DNA from: Hoeflea algicola
GTDB lineage: Bacteria; Pseudomonadota; Alphaproteobacteria; Rhizobiales; Rhizobiaceae
NCBI RefSeq assembly: GCF_026619415.1
Contig: NZ_JAOVZR010000001.1
Location: 2,356,001 to 2,420,000, forward strand
Direction of reading: 5' to 3'
DNA length: 64,000 nt
Position numbers and translations under genes: made by a program. The notes beneath the pieces were generated by a model. That model did not search any database and was not told where the DNA came from. It saw only the letters and a list, made by a program, of their open reading frames with translations. Shown here piece by piece: positions 49,460 through 59,590 of the stretch; the stretch's first letter is position 1, and every line of letters starts with the position of its first letter.

Positions 49460-49882
49460 TCACTTCTCTTTTTTCTTGTACATGGCCAGCATTCGCTGGG
49501 TGACGAGGAAGCCGCCGAAAATATTGACCGAAGCCAGTACCAGGGCAACGAACCCAAACCCGGTGGCCCATCCCGACAACGAGGCGCCAACCGCCAGCAA
49601 CGCGCCAACCACGATCACCGAAGAAATCGCGTTGGTCACCGCCATCAACGGCGTGTGCAAGGCCGGGGTCACCGACCAGACCACATAATAGCCGACGAAA
49701 ATCGCCAATACGAAAATCGCCACCTGGAAAACGAACGGGTCTATTGCCCCGCCGCTGGCCGCGTGCACCGCGGCGGCAACGCCGTCACCGGCAGGACCGG
49801 CGCTTTCGGCTGCTGCGCGAACGGCAGAGACCGCCTGTTCGAGCGCTTCAAGCGCGCTATCAAGTGCGGAACCCGCCATCAT
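49460..49882 (-). CDS. pntA2: NAD(P) transhydrogenase subunit alpha part 2
   Basis: 140 aa. After a 40-residue Ala-rich N-terminus, three membrane helices form the domain II segment ([48 protein letters not shown]). It is a separate protein, as in Rhodospirillum and Rhizobiales, not fused to PntA1. It overlaps pntA1 by 4 nt. Confidence 0.94.
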   Translation of the reverse strand: MMAGSALDSALEALEQAVSAVRAAAESAGPAGDGVAAAVHAASGGAIDPFVFQVAIFVLAIFVGYYVVWSVTPALHTPLMAVTNAISSVIVVGALLAVGASLSGWATGFGFVALVLASVNIFGGFLVTQRMLAMYKKKEK

Positions 49883-51030
49883 GCTGCTCCCTTGCTGGTT
49901 TCGCCGCCAAATGCGGGATGAATGACCGCGCCGCCATGGGTGAGCGCTGTTGCCTTGACAAGTTCGTCCTCCAGATTGACAGAAACGGCTTTCGTTTCCT
50001 TGTCAATCATCGTGTCGAGGAACGTCAGCAGGTTCTTGGCGTAAAGCAGCGAAGCGCTGGCCGCGATCTGCCCCGGCATATTGAGGTTGCCGATCACCGT
50101 CACACCATCAACGACGACGGTTTCACCGGGCTTGGCGCCTTCGATGTTGCCACCACGTTCAACCGCCAGATCGACGGCCACCGAACCCAGGCGCATGCTT
50201 TTGAGCATGTCACGCGAGATCAACTTGGGCGCCGGTCGGCCCGGGATCAAAGCCGTGGTGATCACGATATCCTGCTTGGAAATATGATCGGCCACCAGCG
50301 CCGCCTGCTTGGCCTGATATTCCTTCGACATTTCCTTGGCATAACCGCCAGAGGTTTCAGCCGCCTTGAACTCGTCATCCTCGACAGCGACGAACTTGGC
50401 ACCGAGCGAGGCTACCTGCTCCTTGGCAGCCGGGCGCACGTCGGTTGCCGAAACCGCAGCGCCCAAACGGCGCGCGGTTGCAATCGCCTGCAAGCCGGCA
50501 ACACCGGCCCCCATCACGAATACCTTGGCGGCAGGCACGGTGCCCGCTGCCGTCATCATCATCGGCATCGCCCGGTCGAATACATAGGCAGCTTCGATCA
50601 CCGACTGATAGCCGGCAAGGTTCGCCTGCGACGACAACACATCCATTGATTGGGCTCGGGTGATGCGTGGCATCAATTCCATCGCGAAGCTGGTCACGCC
50701 TGCCTTGGCCAAGGCGGCCAGAGCCTTTTCATTGCCGTAGGGATCCATCTGCGCCAACACGATCGCGCCGCTCTTGAGCGACTTGATTTCCGCCTCTGAC
50801 GGACGGCGAACCCGAAGCACGACATCAGCCTTCTTGGCGTCGGCTGCAGTGCCACTCTTGGCTCCGGCAGCGACGAAATCTGCGTCGGTTATACGGGATT
50901 TCTCGCCCGCGCCTTTTTGTACGATAACCTCAAGCCCGAGCGCGGTCATCTTTTTCACCGTATCCGGCGAAGCAGCGACACGCGTTTCTAGCGAGGTCGA
51001 CTCTTTGGCTACAAATACTATGGCGCCCAT
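49879..51030 (-). CDS. pntA1: NAD(P) transhydrogenase subunit alpha part 1
   Basis: 383 aa, the soluble NAD-binding domain I. It begins [29 protein letters not shown] as in the AlaDH/PNT family and contains the Rossmann motif [30 protein letters not shown] and the RQD-loop region. It binds NADH in the cytoplasm. It is the first gene of pntA1-A2-B and follows the coxIV-like gene by 76 bp. Confidence 0.95.
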   Translation of the reverse strand: MGAIVFVAKESTSLETRVAASPDTVKKMTALGLEVIVQKGAGEKSRITDADFVAAGAKSGTAADAKKADVVLRVRRPSEAEIKSLKSGAIVLAQMDPYGNEKALAALAKAGVTSFAMELMPRITRAQSMDVLSSQANLAGYQSVIEAAYVFDRAMPMMMTAAGTVPAAKVFVMGAGVAGLQAIATARRLGAAVSATDVRPAAKEQVASLGAKFVAVEDDEFKAAETSGGYAKEMSKEYQAKQAALVADHISKQDIVITTALIPGRPAPKLISRDMLKSMRLGSVAVDLAVERGGNIEGAKPGETVVVDGVTVIGNLNMPGQIAASASLLYAKNLLTFLDTMIDKETKAVSVNLEDELVKATALTHGGAVIHPAFGGETSKGAA

Positions 51031-51106
51031 GAGAGCTTCTCCTCTGGCATTCCGAATGAGATGAGCCGGGGCACGAATCAGGTCCGGCCCAACTCAAGAA
51101 AACATT

Positions 51107-51331
51107 TCAACGCGCGAGAATGCCGGCGCCAATGCTGAGAACGAGGAACAGCAGAAAGCTGACAATACCGCCGGCGGAGGTGAAGAAAAACGCCGCCATC
51201 GCGATCAGCACCGCAACCATGATGATGACGCTGTATTTTGCGCCCGTGACAAACATCGAATATGTTTTTTCGTGCTCGGAATAGTCCATCGCAGCACCGG
51301 TCTCGATAGGACCGCTCATCTGTTCAGCCAT
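51107..51331 (-). CDS. aa3-type cytochrome c oxidase subunit IV
   Basis: 74 aa. MDYSEHEKTYSMFVTGAKYSVIIMV is the typical start of the small bacterial aa3 oxidase subunit IV, followed by one or two hydrophobic helices. It is a single-domain accessory of the respiratory oxidase. In Rhizobiales it often sits next to pnt genes rather than with ctaCDE, as here. An internal Met (residue 15) could be the true start. Confidence 0.85.
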   Translation of the reverse strand: MAEQMSGPIETGAAMDYSEHEKTYSMFVTGAKYSVIIMVAVLIAMAAFFFTSAGGIVSFLLFLVLSIGAGILAR

Positions 51332-51446
51332 GCTTCAACTCCCCATGTGACAGTTCACCGAGGGATTACACAAACCGCCAGCAATGTGCAATGGACAAGG
51401 GCCCTGAGCCGAAAGCCTAAATTGGAATATTAAACCTTGCCGTCTG

Positions 51447-52196
51447 TCAGACGGCGTGCTGGGCAGCACTTTGCAGTGCATAGCGTGCGGTCGGACGAAC
51501 TGTCAGCGACGGCATCATCAGGTCCTGACGCGGCGCGAACATCAGCTTGCGCTCGAAGGGTTGAGAGTTGAAAAACGGAAACCTGTCGTAAATCCGCTGC
51601 AACTCGACATTTGCATTGGACGCATGCAGTTCGATATTGCTGTCGTATTTTTCGAAGTAGCGCGGCTCCACAAGCGGGCGCGAATTGAATATCCGCTTGT
51701 AGAAAGCCCGATGGTTGGGTTTGATCACCGACAGGCAGAAATCGGTTTTGAAATAGTCGGTCGCCATCGTCGCCACCCGCAGTGTCAGGTAGGGCAAGGC
51801 CGGATATTCGCGGACGATCTCGGGATCGGCGGCAAACCGAACCGGATCGATGAATGTTTGCCCAGCTTCCAACAGCGGGTTCATCACATCAGGAAAGTGC
51901 GACACGGCGACGCTGTCCGGGTGAGCAGCGGTAACGTGGTGAACCCGGATGGTCGAGACCAGTTGCTCGTCGAAAAAAATGCCCAGAACATGCGCGTTGG
52001 GTTTGAAGTCGAGATCGTCGATCAGCATCGTGCCGTCCTGCGGCGCCAGCCCCACCATGGAGAAAGCCTTCTGACGAATGCGAGCGATATCTTCGAGGTC
52101 ATCGGCGTTGTCGATGCGGCGGTATTCAACATTCTCGAGAAACCGCATCACATTCGCATTGAAACCGGAAATCTTGCCGTGCGCTGCTGTCGTCAT
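51447..52196 (-). CDS. FeeM-like N-acyl amino acid synthase / autoinducer-synthase-fold acyltransferase
   Basis: 249 aa. The GNAT-like fold is suggested by YRRIDNADDLEDIARIRQKAFSMVG, LVSTIRVHHVT, TFIDPVRFAAD, LPYLTLRVATMATDYFKTDFCLSVIKPNHRAFYKRIF. These features resemble FeeM-type N-acyl amino acid synthases and, more distantly, LuxI-type enzymes, which join acyl groups from acyl carrier protein to an amine. The substrate cannot be read from the sequence. The next gene upstream is a GGDEF-EAL protein in the same direction, 221 bp away. Confidence 0.7.
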   Translation of the reverse strand: MTTAAHGKISGFNANVMRFLENVEYRRIDNADDLEDIARIRQKAFSMVGLAPQDGTMLIDDLDFKPNAHVLGIFFDEQLVSTIRVHHVTAAHPDSVAVSHFPDVMNPLLEAGQTFIDPVRFAADPEIVREYPALPYLTLRVATMATDYFKTDFCLSVIKPNHRAFYKRIFNSRPLVEPRYFEKYDSNIELHASNANVELQRIYDRFPFFNSQPFERKLMFAPRQDLMMPSLTVRPTARYALQSAAQHAV

Positions 52197-52417
52197 TGGT
52201 CACAAGTCCCCTCGATCTGGTATCAGGGAAACTAATGGTTAAAGATTTACTAATCAATTCCGCAGCGCTCGATTCGACCTGTTAACTCTCTATTATGGTT
52301 AACGAAAATTTCAAATTTGCGCGGAAAAACAACAACCCTGCAAGAAAGCACCAGCCACTATTCAGGAACTTGGTAAGCGGGTTCGCGGGGTTGTGTCGTG
52401 ACGTCGGGTGAGACGTG

Positions 52418-54739
52418 CTAGTGGGACTTCATCGCGGCCGGACGGGCAACGGATGATTTTTCCCCGCGCGACAGCGTCGTCGCGAGTTCGACGAATGCGC
52501 CCATCGGCATCGGCATTCCGAAGATGTAGCCCTGAATCAGATCGGCGCAGTTATTGTCGCGGATCACCTTCAGTTGCTCCTGGGTTTCCACGCCTTCGAC
52601 GACAATCTCGAGCCCGAGTTCGCGCGAAAGATGAACCACACCACGCAGCAGTTTCAGCTTGCTGGGGTCGTCGGTCAGCTCGCTGATAAAGGACCGGTCA
52701 ATCTTGACCTTGTTGAGCGGCAGCTTGTCGAGATAACTCAAACTCGAGTACCCGGTACCAAAATCGTCGATAGCGATCGACATGCCCATGGCACGAAGCT
52801 CAGACAAGATGCTGCGGGCCGTTTCCAGCTCGCCCATCAACCCGCTTTCGGTCACTTCCAGTTGCAGCCGTTCTGCCGCGAGATTGTTTCGGTCAAGCGC
52901 ATCGGCGATCACGGCGATGATCTCCCGATCACCAAGATCATGGGCCGATAGATTGATCGACACGAACAGGTTCGACGGCCAGCTGGCGCAGTCGCGCGCG
53001 GCCTGATCGACAACACATCGGGTCAGGTCGCTGATGATCCCCATCTCTTCCGCCAGCGGTATGTAGTCTGCCGGTGAAATCGGCCCCAACTCCGGATGCA
53101 ACCAGCGTGACAGGGCTTCAGCACCCGCAATCCGCGTGCCTTGCGGATTGAACATCGGCTGATAGGCAAGTGTCATCGACTGGGTACGAATTGCTTCCCG
53201 CAGGTCGACCTTGAGCCTCTGCCGGGCAGAATATTGCTGGTTCATCGATTCTTCGAACAACACCCAACGGTTCTTGTCGCGCCGTTTTGCCTCATACAGG
53301 GCCAGGTCGGCCTGGATGTGAAGTCCCTCGATTGCCGCCCCGGCAACCGGCGCCATTGCGACACCGCCCGACAGGCTGATGAACAGCTTGTGGCCGTCAA
53401 TGATGTAGGTGCCACGCAAGGTATCGATGACATGATTCATGGTGATCTGGAGGTCGCGTTCATCCTCTACATGCGGGATGAAAAGCACGAACTCGTCGCC
53501 GCCAAATCGGGAGATCACAAATTTCTGGCGCGACAGGGAACCAAGCCTTGTAGCAATGGCACTCAGCAGCTTGTCGCCGCTGACATGACCCATCGTATCG
53601 TTGACGTGTTTGAAATCATCGATATCGAGAACCGCCAGCGCCAACGACTGCCCTGACTTGGCCTTGGCCATCTTGGTCTCCACCACTTCCTTGAACCAGG
53701 AACGGTTGGGCAAACCTGTGAGGTTGTCGAAGCGGGCCATGTGCAGGATCCGCTTGTCCGACTGGATGCGCGCCGAGACATCTTCGAAGGTTAGAACGAC
53801 ACCCTTCTGACCGCGGTGCCGCGCACTGAATTCAAGCCACGACCGTGCATCGAACCGAACCAGGGCACGCTGCTCGCGGCCGCTGATCAGCTTGTCAAAA
53901 TGCTCGTTGATGTCGGCAAAATTTTCCTTGGCGATGAAGCCGTTGCGCGCGCCCAGCCTGAGGGCGGCCTTGAGTGCGCGACCGGTCAGGTTGATATCGG
54001 CATCTATATGGAAATACTCGTGTGCCTTGCGATTGGCCACCTCGATGCGCCCGTCGCCGTCGAGCATGAACAGGCCATGCGACATGTTGTTGAGCGCGGT
54101 GTCGAACTTTTCGGCGATCTCTCCGGTTTTGCGCTCGGCGATCACCGAGTTGAACAGAAAGTCGCGAACACCGTTGGCCATAGAGCGTGTCGTCAGGAAC
54201 AGCGGAAGCAGCAACACGCCGAGCACCATCATGAACGGATCATGCGCCATGAAGAAGCCGGCCATCATCGGCAGACAGGCTGCCAGGATGATCATGTCGA
54301 CATTCAGCTTCGATCCGAAATTGCGCCCCACCACCGAAATCATGGTCGCGACCGTCACAGAAATTGCTGCAAGCTCGGCAAATGGATCCTGGGCCATGAC
54401 CAGCGCATGGCCACTCATCAAGCCAAGCGCGAATGCCGCAACCAGGGACCCCGCCACATAGCGCTTTTCCCAGCGCAATGTATCGGCTAGCTGGAATTTG
54501 CTCTTGTCCAGCCGATCGAACAGCATCATGTCGATGGTTCGACCCAGCCATATCACGAACAGGGCCAGCGCGGCGTAAAGGTAAAACGGCTCGTCGATGC
54601 GAATATAAATCGCCATCGTCGTAACCACATGGGCGATCATTCCAGCAAACAGCGTCCCGCGCTTTTGGTAAAGCGAAGCGACGAAAGAGAGGCGAACATC
54701 GTTCGCGAATGCTGCGGTTCTTGCGGGTTGCATGAACAC
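52418..54739 (-). CDS. Membrane PAS-GGDEF-EAL cyclic-di-GMP signalling protein
   Basis: 773 aa. Five or six membrane helices occupy the first 200 residues (for example FYLYAALALFVIWLGRTIDMM and YVAGSLVAAFALGLMSGHAL). A PAS-like domain follows (LNNMSHGLFMLDGDGRIEVANRKAHEYF), then an intact GGDEF (FVISRFGGDEFVLFI) and an intact EAL domain (AGAEALSRWLHPELG, DDFGTGYSSLSYLDKL, KIDRSFI, EGVE). Both activities are possible. No known small-ligand site is apparent in the membrane part. Confidence 0.92.
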   Translation of the reverse strand: MFMQPARTAAFANDVRLSFVASLYQKRGTLFAGMIAHVVTTMAIYIRIDEPFYLYAALALFVIWLGRTIDMMLFDRLDKSKFQLADTLRWEKRYVAGSLVAAFALGLMSGHALVMAQDPFAELAAISVTVATMISVVGRNFGSKLNVDMIILAACLPMMAGFFMAHDPFMMVLGVLLLPLFLTTRSMANGVRDFLFNSVIAERKTGEIAEKFDTALNNMSHGLFMLDGDGRIEVANRKAHEYFHIDADINLTGRALKAALRLGARNGFIAKENFADINEHFDKLISGREQRALVRFDARSWLEFSARHRGQKGVVLTFEDVSARIQSDKRILHMARFDNLTGLPNRSWFKEVVETKMAKAKSGQSLALAVLDIDDFKHVNDTMGHVSGDKLLSAIATRLGSLSRQKFVISRFGGDEFVLFIPHVEDERDLQITMNHVIDTLRGTYIIDGHKLFISLSGGVAMAPVAGAAIEGLHIQADLALYEAKRRDKNRWVLFEESMNQQYSARQRLKVDLREAIRTQSMTLAYQPMFNPQGTRIAGAEALSRWLHPELGPISPADYIPLAEEMGIISDLTRCVVDQAARDCASWPSNLFVSINLSAHDLGDREIIAVIADALDRNNLAAERLQLEVTESGLMGELETARSILSELRAMGMSIAIDDFGTGYSSLSYLDKLPLNKVKIDRSFISELTDDPSKLKLLRGVVHLSRELGLEIVVEGVETQEQLKVIRDNNCADLIQGYIFGMPMPMGAFVELATTLSRGEKSSVARPAAMKSH

Positions 54740-54891
54740 TGCCCTATTTAATTACGCTCCCAATCTAGCAAAGGGAAATTAAGAACCCATTGATTGGGAT
54801 GGCAAAATCAGGCGTTCAATCAATAAAACATCGATTCTGACAGCAACATTAAGGAATCACTAACGCACACAATATCAACATCTATCCTATT

Positions 54892-57800
54892 TCATTCTGC
54901 AGCAACTTCATAATTTTCGCCGAATTCTCTCTCTACTTTTTCTTTCAAAAACACCTTCTTCTGAAATGCTGCAATCTTGCTTTGCAGCTTAACATGCCCA
55001 TAACCGCGTATATCCATTGGATAGGACACGAACTCTTCGACAGCGTTCAGATTGGCGGGAGTCATAAGGCTGGTCATCTTCTCGATCTCAGCAACGAACT
55101 CGGCGAGAACTTGACGTTCCATCCGCCGGTCCGCGCTGTAGCTGAAGATGTCGAATGGCGTACCGCGCAAGAATTTCAGCGAAGCGAGCAACGGGAACAA
55201 CGCCGCCATCCCTCGACCATGCGAGGTCTTGACCGGATGTCCCTCGGCATCGCGCCTGCCCAGAACCGGTGGCGCGAGATGAAATTCGAGCCGATCATAA
55301 CGCTCGAACTGCCGGTTGAGCTGGCGCTGGAAGCTGCCATCTGTGTAAAGCCGCGCGACCTCGTACTCGTCCTTGGCGGCCATCAGTTTGAACAGGGACC
55401 GCGCCGCGGCCACAGACACCGGTCCGGGTTGGCCGCTGATTCTGGTCTCTGCTTCCACAAGCGGCTGCAGCGTGGCGCGGTATCTGGCAGCCCACGCCCG
55501 GTTTTGGTAGCTGGTCAGAAACTCGGCACGTCGTTCGATCAGATCCGCCACTGATGGCTCGTCCGTGGCCACCTCAGTGGAACCCGCAACCGATACCATC
55601 GCCAGCACCGATTGCGGATCATGACCTGCCTTGCGGCCCCAGCGGAAAGCCGAAACATTCATTGCCACGGCCGCACCATTGAGCCGGATAGCCTCCTCGA
55701 TGGTGGCTGGCGAAAGCGGCAGTGCACCCTTTTGCGCGGCCATTCCTAGCATGAACATGTTGGCCGCTATGGCATTGCCAAACAATTTGGTCGCAGCCCG
55801 GGTCGCGTCAAAGAAGCTGGTTTGTTCAACACCAGCCGTCTTGGCGATAGCCTGCTTGAGCCGTTCCGTCGGCAATGCGAAGTTCACATCGCGGGTAAAC
55901 TCGCCTGGCATCACTTCGCTGGTATTGACCAGAAAGGCTGTCTCGCCCTCGCGCACCGAAGCCAACACCTTGCGCGAACCCGACACAACGAGATCGCAGC
56001 CCAGCACCAGATCGGCCTTGCCTGCCGAAATCCGGATCGCGTGAATATCCGCCGGCGTCCTGGCAATCCGCACATGCGAAAACACCGCCCCGCCCTTTTG
56101 TGCCAGCCCGGCCATGTCGATCATCCCACAGCCCTTGCCCTCGAGATGGGCGGCCATGCCGAGGATCGCGCCGATCGTCACGACGCCGGTTCCACCGATT
56201 CCGTCGATGATTGCAGCCCATCCGCTCTCAAGCGAAGCAACTACCGGGTCAGGCACGCCTTCAAGCGGATCCGCCGCGGTTTTGAGCGTGGACTGTTCCG
56301 ATTTGCGGATCTGCGCGCCATGAACCGTGACGAACGAAGGGCAAAACCCGTCAACGCAGGAAAAATCCTTGTTGCAACTCGATTGGTCGATCCGGCGCTT
56401 GCGACCGAACTCGGTCTCCAACGGTTGGATCGAAACACAGTTGGATTTGACCCCGCAATCGCCACAGCCTTCACACACCAGCTCGTTGATGATCACGCGC
56501 TTGTCCGGATCGGGATAGGCACCGCGCTTCCGGCGCCGCCGCTTTTCGGCCGCGCAAGTCTGGTCATAGATCAGCACGGTGACCCCGGGCACCTCACGCA
56601 ATTCGCGCTGTACGGCATCCAGTTCGGAGCGATGATGCATGCTGATGGCAGACGGCCATTCGGTGCCTGCCGGATACCGGTCCGGTTCGTCGCTAACGAG
56701 CGCGATCCGCTCCACCCCTTCGGCGCGTACCTGGCGGGCAATGGCATCGGCGGTCAGCCCGCCCTCATGGCTCTGGCCGCCGGTCATGGCCACTGCGTCA
56801 TTATAGAGGATCTTGTAGGTCACATTAGCGTTCGACGAGATGGCGAAGCGCAATGCCAACACACCCGAATGATTATAGGTTCCGTCGCCCAGGTTCTGGA
56901 AGATATGCGGCCGGGTGCTGAACGGCGCCTGGCCGACCCATTGTGCACCCTCGCCCCCCATCTGGGTAAACCCGGTGGTATCGCGATCCATCCACAGCGC
57001 CATGAAATGACAGCCAATACCCGCCGCGGCGATAGATCCTTCCGGAACTTTGGTCGAGGAATTGTGCGGGCAGCCCGAACAGAAATAGGGTGATCGAGAG
57101 GCCACATCCGTCACGCTTGCCAACATGCTTTGATACTGCCGGATACGTTTGACTTTGACGTCAATATCCTCGGCATGGCCAATTACCCTGAGCACCCGCT
57201 CGCCCACCGCTACGGCGATATCATTGGGGTCGAGCGCGCCCTTGACCGGAAACAGCCAATCGCCGCGCTCGTCCTTCTTTCCAACCACCAGCGGCTGCCG
57301 CGCAGTGCCATACAATGCCTCGCGCAACTGGCTTTCAAGCAGCGAGCGCTTTTCCTCCACCACGATCACCATCTCGAGGCCATCGACAAATTCCGTCATA
57401 TCTTCGAGATCGAACGGCCATGGACAGGCAACCTTGAAAAGCCGCACCCCGAGCTGGTTGGCACGTGCCTCGTCAATGCCGAGGTCGTCCAGCGCCTGGC
57501 GCACATCGAGATAGTTCTTGCCGACAGTCAGGATGCCGATCTTGGCGTTGGCGCCACCCGAATAGATGATCCGGTTAAGTCCGTTGGCGCGAATATAGGC
57601 GCTTGCCGCATCTCGCTTGAATTCATGCAACAGCATTTCCTGGCCGAGAAAATCAAGCGGGTTGCCGCCAATATTGAGCCCGCCCGGCGGCATCGCGAAC
57701 TCAGGCAGGATAATCTTGACGCGTTCAAGCCCGGCCTCGACAGAGGCGGTGGATTCGACATTGTCTTTCACGCATTTGAGCGCCGTCCAGGTTCCGGAAA

Positions 57801-58374
57801 ACCGCGACATCGCAAAACCGTGCAGACCGTAATCGATCATTTCCTGCACGCCGGCGGGATTGAGGATCGGGATCATGACGTTGACGAAGTTGAACTCGGT
57901 CTGATGAGCGTTGGTGGAGCTTTCCGCTGTGTGGTCATCACCCATCAGTGCCAGCACTCCGCCATGCTGAGCGGTGCCTGCCAGGTTGGCATGCCGGAAC
58001 ACGTCCCCGGACCGGTCGACGCCGGGCCCCTTGCCATACCAGAGCGAGAACACGCCATCATATTTGCCGGTGCCATCCAGCCCGGCTTGTTGAGAACCCC
58101 AACAGGCGGTTGCAGCCAGTTCCTCGTTCAGGCCCGGCTGAAAAACAATCGACCGCGGTTGAAGTAGACGCTCAGCGCGCAGGATTTGCTGATCCAGCCC
58201 ACCCAGCGGCGACCCGCGATAGCCCGAAACGAACCCGGCCGTGTTGAGTCCTGCCTGCCGGTCACGTTCGTGCTGCATCATCAGCAACCGAACAACACCC
58301 TGAGACCCGGTAAGGAAGACGCGCTCTTTGCTCAGGTCAAACTTGTCGTCAAGCGAGATATCGTGCGCCGTCAT
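54892..58374 (-). CDS. Indolepyruvate ferredoxin oxidoreductase, fused IorA-IorB type
   Basis: 1160 aa. The N-terminal pyrimidine-binding domain (GVVRLLMMQHERDRQAGLNTAGFVSGYRGSPLGGLD), a thiamine-diphosphate domain (YFCSGCPHNSS, GIGCHFMALWMDR), a short cysteine-rich stretch (VCEGCGDCGVKSNC) and a C-terminal gamma domain (IDGIGGTGVVTIGAILGMAAHLEGK) are in the order of fused alphaproteobacterial indolepyruvate oxidoreductases. It decarboxylates aryl or branched 2-oxo acids to acyl-CoA with ferredoxin. It is a single-gene unit. Confidence 0.92.
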   Translation of the reverse strand: MTAHDISLDDKFDLSKERVFLTGSQGVVRLLMMQHERDRQAGLNTAGFVSGYRGSPLGGLDQQILRAERLLQPRSIVFQPGLNEELAATACWGSQQAGLDGTGKYDGVFSLWYGKGPGVDRSGDVFRHANLAGTAQHGGVLALMGDDHTAESSTNAHQTEFNFVNVMIPILNPAGVQEMIDYGLHGFAMSRFSGTWTALKCVKDNVESTASVEAGLERVKIILPEFAMPPGGLNIGGNPLDFLGQEMLLHEFKRDAASAYIRANGLNRIIYSGGANAKIGILTVGKNYLDVRQALDDLGIDEARANQLGVRLFKVACPWPFDLEDMTEFVDGLEMVIVVEEKRSLLESQLREALYGTARQPLVVGKKDERGDWLFPVKGALDPNDIAVAVGERVLRVIGHAEDIDVKVKRIRQYQSMLASVTDVASRSPYFCSGCPHNSSTKVPEGSIAAAGIGCHFMALWMDRDTTGFTQMGGEGAQWVGQAPFSTRPHIFQNLGDGTYNHSGVLALRFAISSNANVTYKILYNDAVAMTGGQSHEGGLTADAIARQVRAEGVERIALVSDEPDRYPAGTEWPSAISMHHRSELDAVQRELREVPGVTVLIYDQTCAAEKRRRRKRGAYPDPDKRVIINELVCEGCGDCGVKSNCVSIQPLETEFGRKRRIDQSSCNKDFSCVDGFCPSFVTVHGAQIRKSEQSTLKTAADPLEGVPDPVVASLESGWAAIIDGIGGTGVVTIGAILGMAAHLEGKGCGMIDMAGLAQKGGAVFSHVRIARTPADIHAIRISAGKADLVLGCDLVVSGSRKVLASVREGETAFLVNTSEVMPGEFTRDVNFALPTERLKQAIAKTAGVEQTSFFDATRAATKLFGNAIAANMFMLGMAAQKGALPLSPATIEEAIRLNGAAVAMNVSAFRWGRKAGHDPQSVLAMVSVAGSTEVATDEPSVADLIERRAEFLTSYQNRAWAARYRATLQPLVEAETRISGQPGPVSVAAARSLFKLMAAKDEYEVARLYTDGSFQRQLNRQFERYDRLEFHLAPPVLGRRDAEGHPVKTSHGRGMAALFPLLASLKFLRGTPFDIFSYSADRRMERQVLAEFVAEIEKMTSLMTPANLNAVEEFVSYPMDIRGYGHVKLQSKIAAFQKKVFLKEKVEREFGENYEVAAE

Positions 58375-58586
58375 TCCATGCTCCTCAACTCACTCGGGTC
58401 CAAATACGCACAAACCCGTTTTACGCGCGCCAACCTATCCGCGTCGGCGACTCCGGTCATGATAGTTGGACCATGGAACCCGGGGGTCAATCAAATTCGC
58501 GTTCAATGACGCGCCGCAAGCAGGAAGTCGCGCCTCTGGCGGTCCCGAAAGCGACCCAGGCCTGATCAGTCCACAGGCCAACGTCA

Positions 58587-59357
58587 TCAGCGGCCGAAGG
58601 AATGGCCGCCATCCACGGTAATGGCGCTGCCGGTCATGTATTTGCCGGCCTTCGAGGCTAGCAGCAACACCGCCCCATCGAGATCATGACCGTCCCCAAG
58701 CCGCCCGGTGGGGTTTTCACCGGCCATGATCTTGGCACCAGGCCCCTTGAGAAACGGCGCGGTCAATCCGGTCTCGAACCATCCCGGACGGATCTCATTG
58801 ACCCTGATTTCGTGCTTGGCCCATTCCAGCGCCAGACACCGGGTCATCTGGCTGATCGCCGCCTTTGAGACGCTATAGGCCGCCGCCTGGCGGATCGGGG
58901 TTTGCGATAATACGCTGGAAATATTGATGATCGAGCCGCCCCGATTATCCCGGATCATCCGCAGTGCGGCTTCCTGTGCCACCAGAAAAGCGCCGTCGAC
59001 ATTGACGGCCATCACATTGCGCAGCGTCTCGGCGGCAAGTTTGCTGGCCTTGTCGCGGTGCGCAATGCCGGCATTGTTGATCACCACACTGACGGGGCCG
59101 AAGGTCGCTTCAACCTGGTCGAAGGCTGCCTTGATCATATCCTCGCGGCGCACATCGAGAACCACGGCGGCGGCATCACCACCGCTCTCGGCGATCGCCT
59201 TCACCGCGGCATCCAGACTGTCCTGATGCTTGCCCGCAAGCGCGACCTTGGCGCCATTCAAGGCCAGCACGCGCGCCATGGCAAACCCAAGGCCTGTGCC
59301 GCCACCGGTCACCAGCGCTATTTCACCCGAAACATCGAACAGTTCTTGCGCCAGCAT
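58587..59357 (-). CDS. Short-chain dehydrogenase/reductase
   Basis: 256 aa. The nucleotide motif TGGGTGLGFAMA is near residues 17-28, NNAG near 92, catalytic Ser in NISSVLSQ and YSVSK near 160. The C-terminus GSAITVDGGHSFGR is typical. It is a classical SDR, an NAD(P)-dependent oxidoreductase of unknown substrate. The TRAP genes on the opposite strand start 233 bp away. Confidence 0.92.
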   Translation of the reverse strand: MLAQELFDVSGEIALVTGGGTGLGFAMARVLALNGAKVALAGKHQDSLDAAVKAIAESGGDAAAVVLDVRREDMIKAAFDQVEATFGPVSVVINNAGIAHRDKASKLAAETLRNVMAVNVDGAFLVAQEAALRMIRDNRGGSIINISSVLSQTPIRQAAAYSVSKAAISQMTRCLALEWAKHEIRVNEIRPGWFETGLTAPFLKGPGAKIMAGENPTGRLGDGHDLDGAVLLLASKAGKYMTGSAITVDGGHSFGR

Positions 59358-59590
59358 CGCCCACCTCTTCTACCAAATGCCAATCCGGCCGGTATAGCGG
59401 CAAGCGCGCTGGGGCGCTACCATACGCCTCACCCACAACTGGTAAAAAAAGTGCACCACTTGTTGCGCTGCACACTTTTTTGTTGTTATGGACTGGAACG
59501 TCATCACATTGATGATAATGATGGAACCCATGGGAACCATGGTCGATCGCACTTCGAGCTAATCGGAGGTGAAACGACTGGGAGGAAAAT
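59358..59590. promoter_or_regulatory. Divergent SDR / dctQ region with an inverted repeat
   Basis: AAAAAAAGTGCA (59444-59455) and TGCACACTTTTTT (59469-59481) form an imperfect inverted repeat around 13 nt. CCATGG occurs twice, 9 bp apart (59529-59534 and 59538-59543). These may be operators for the transporter. GGAGG at 59581-59585 is a strong ribosome-binding site 5 nt before the dctQ ATG. Confidence 0.5.

Noticed and set aside
59444..59481. Terminator for the SDR gene
   Set aside because: It lies upstream of the SDR start, not after its stop, and the stems match imperfectly; an operator is more likely.
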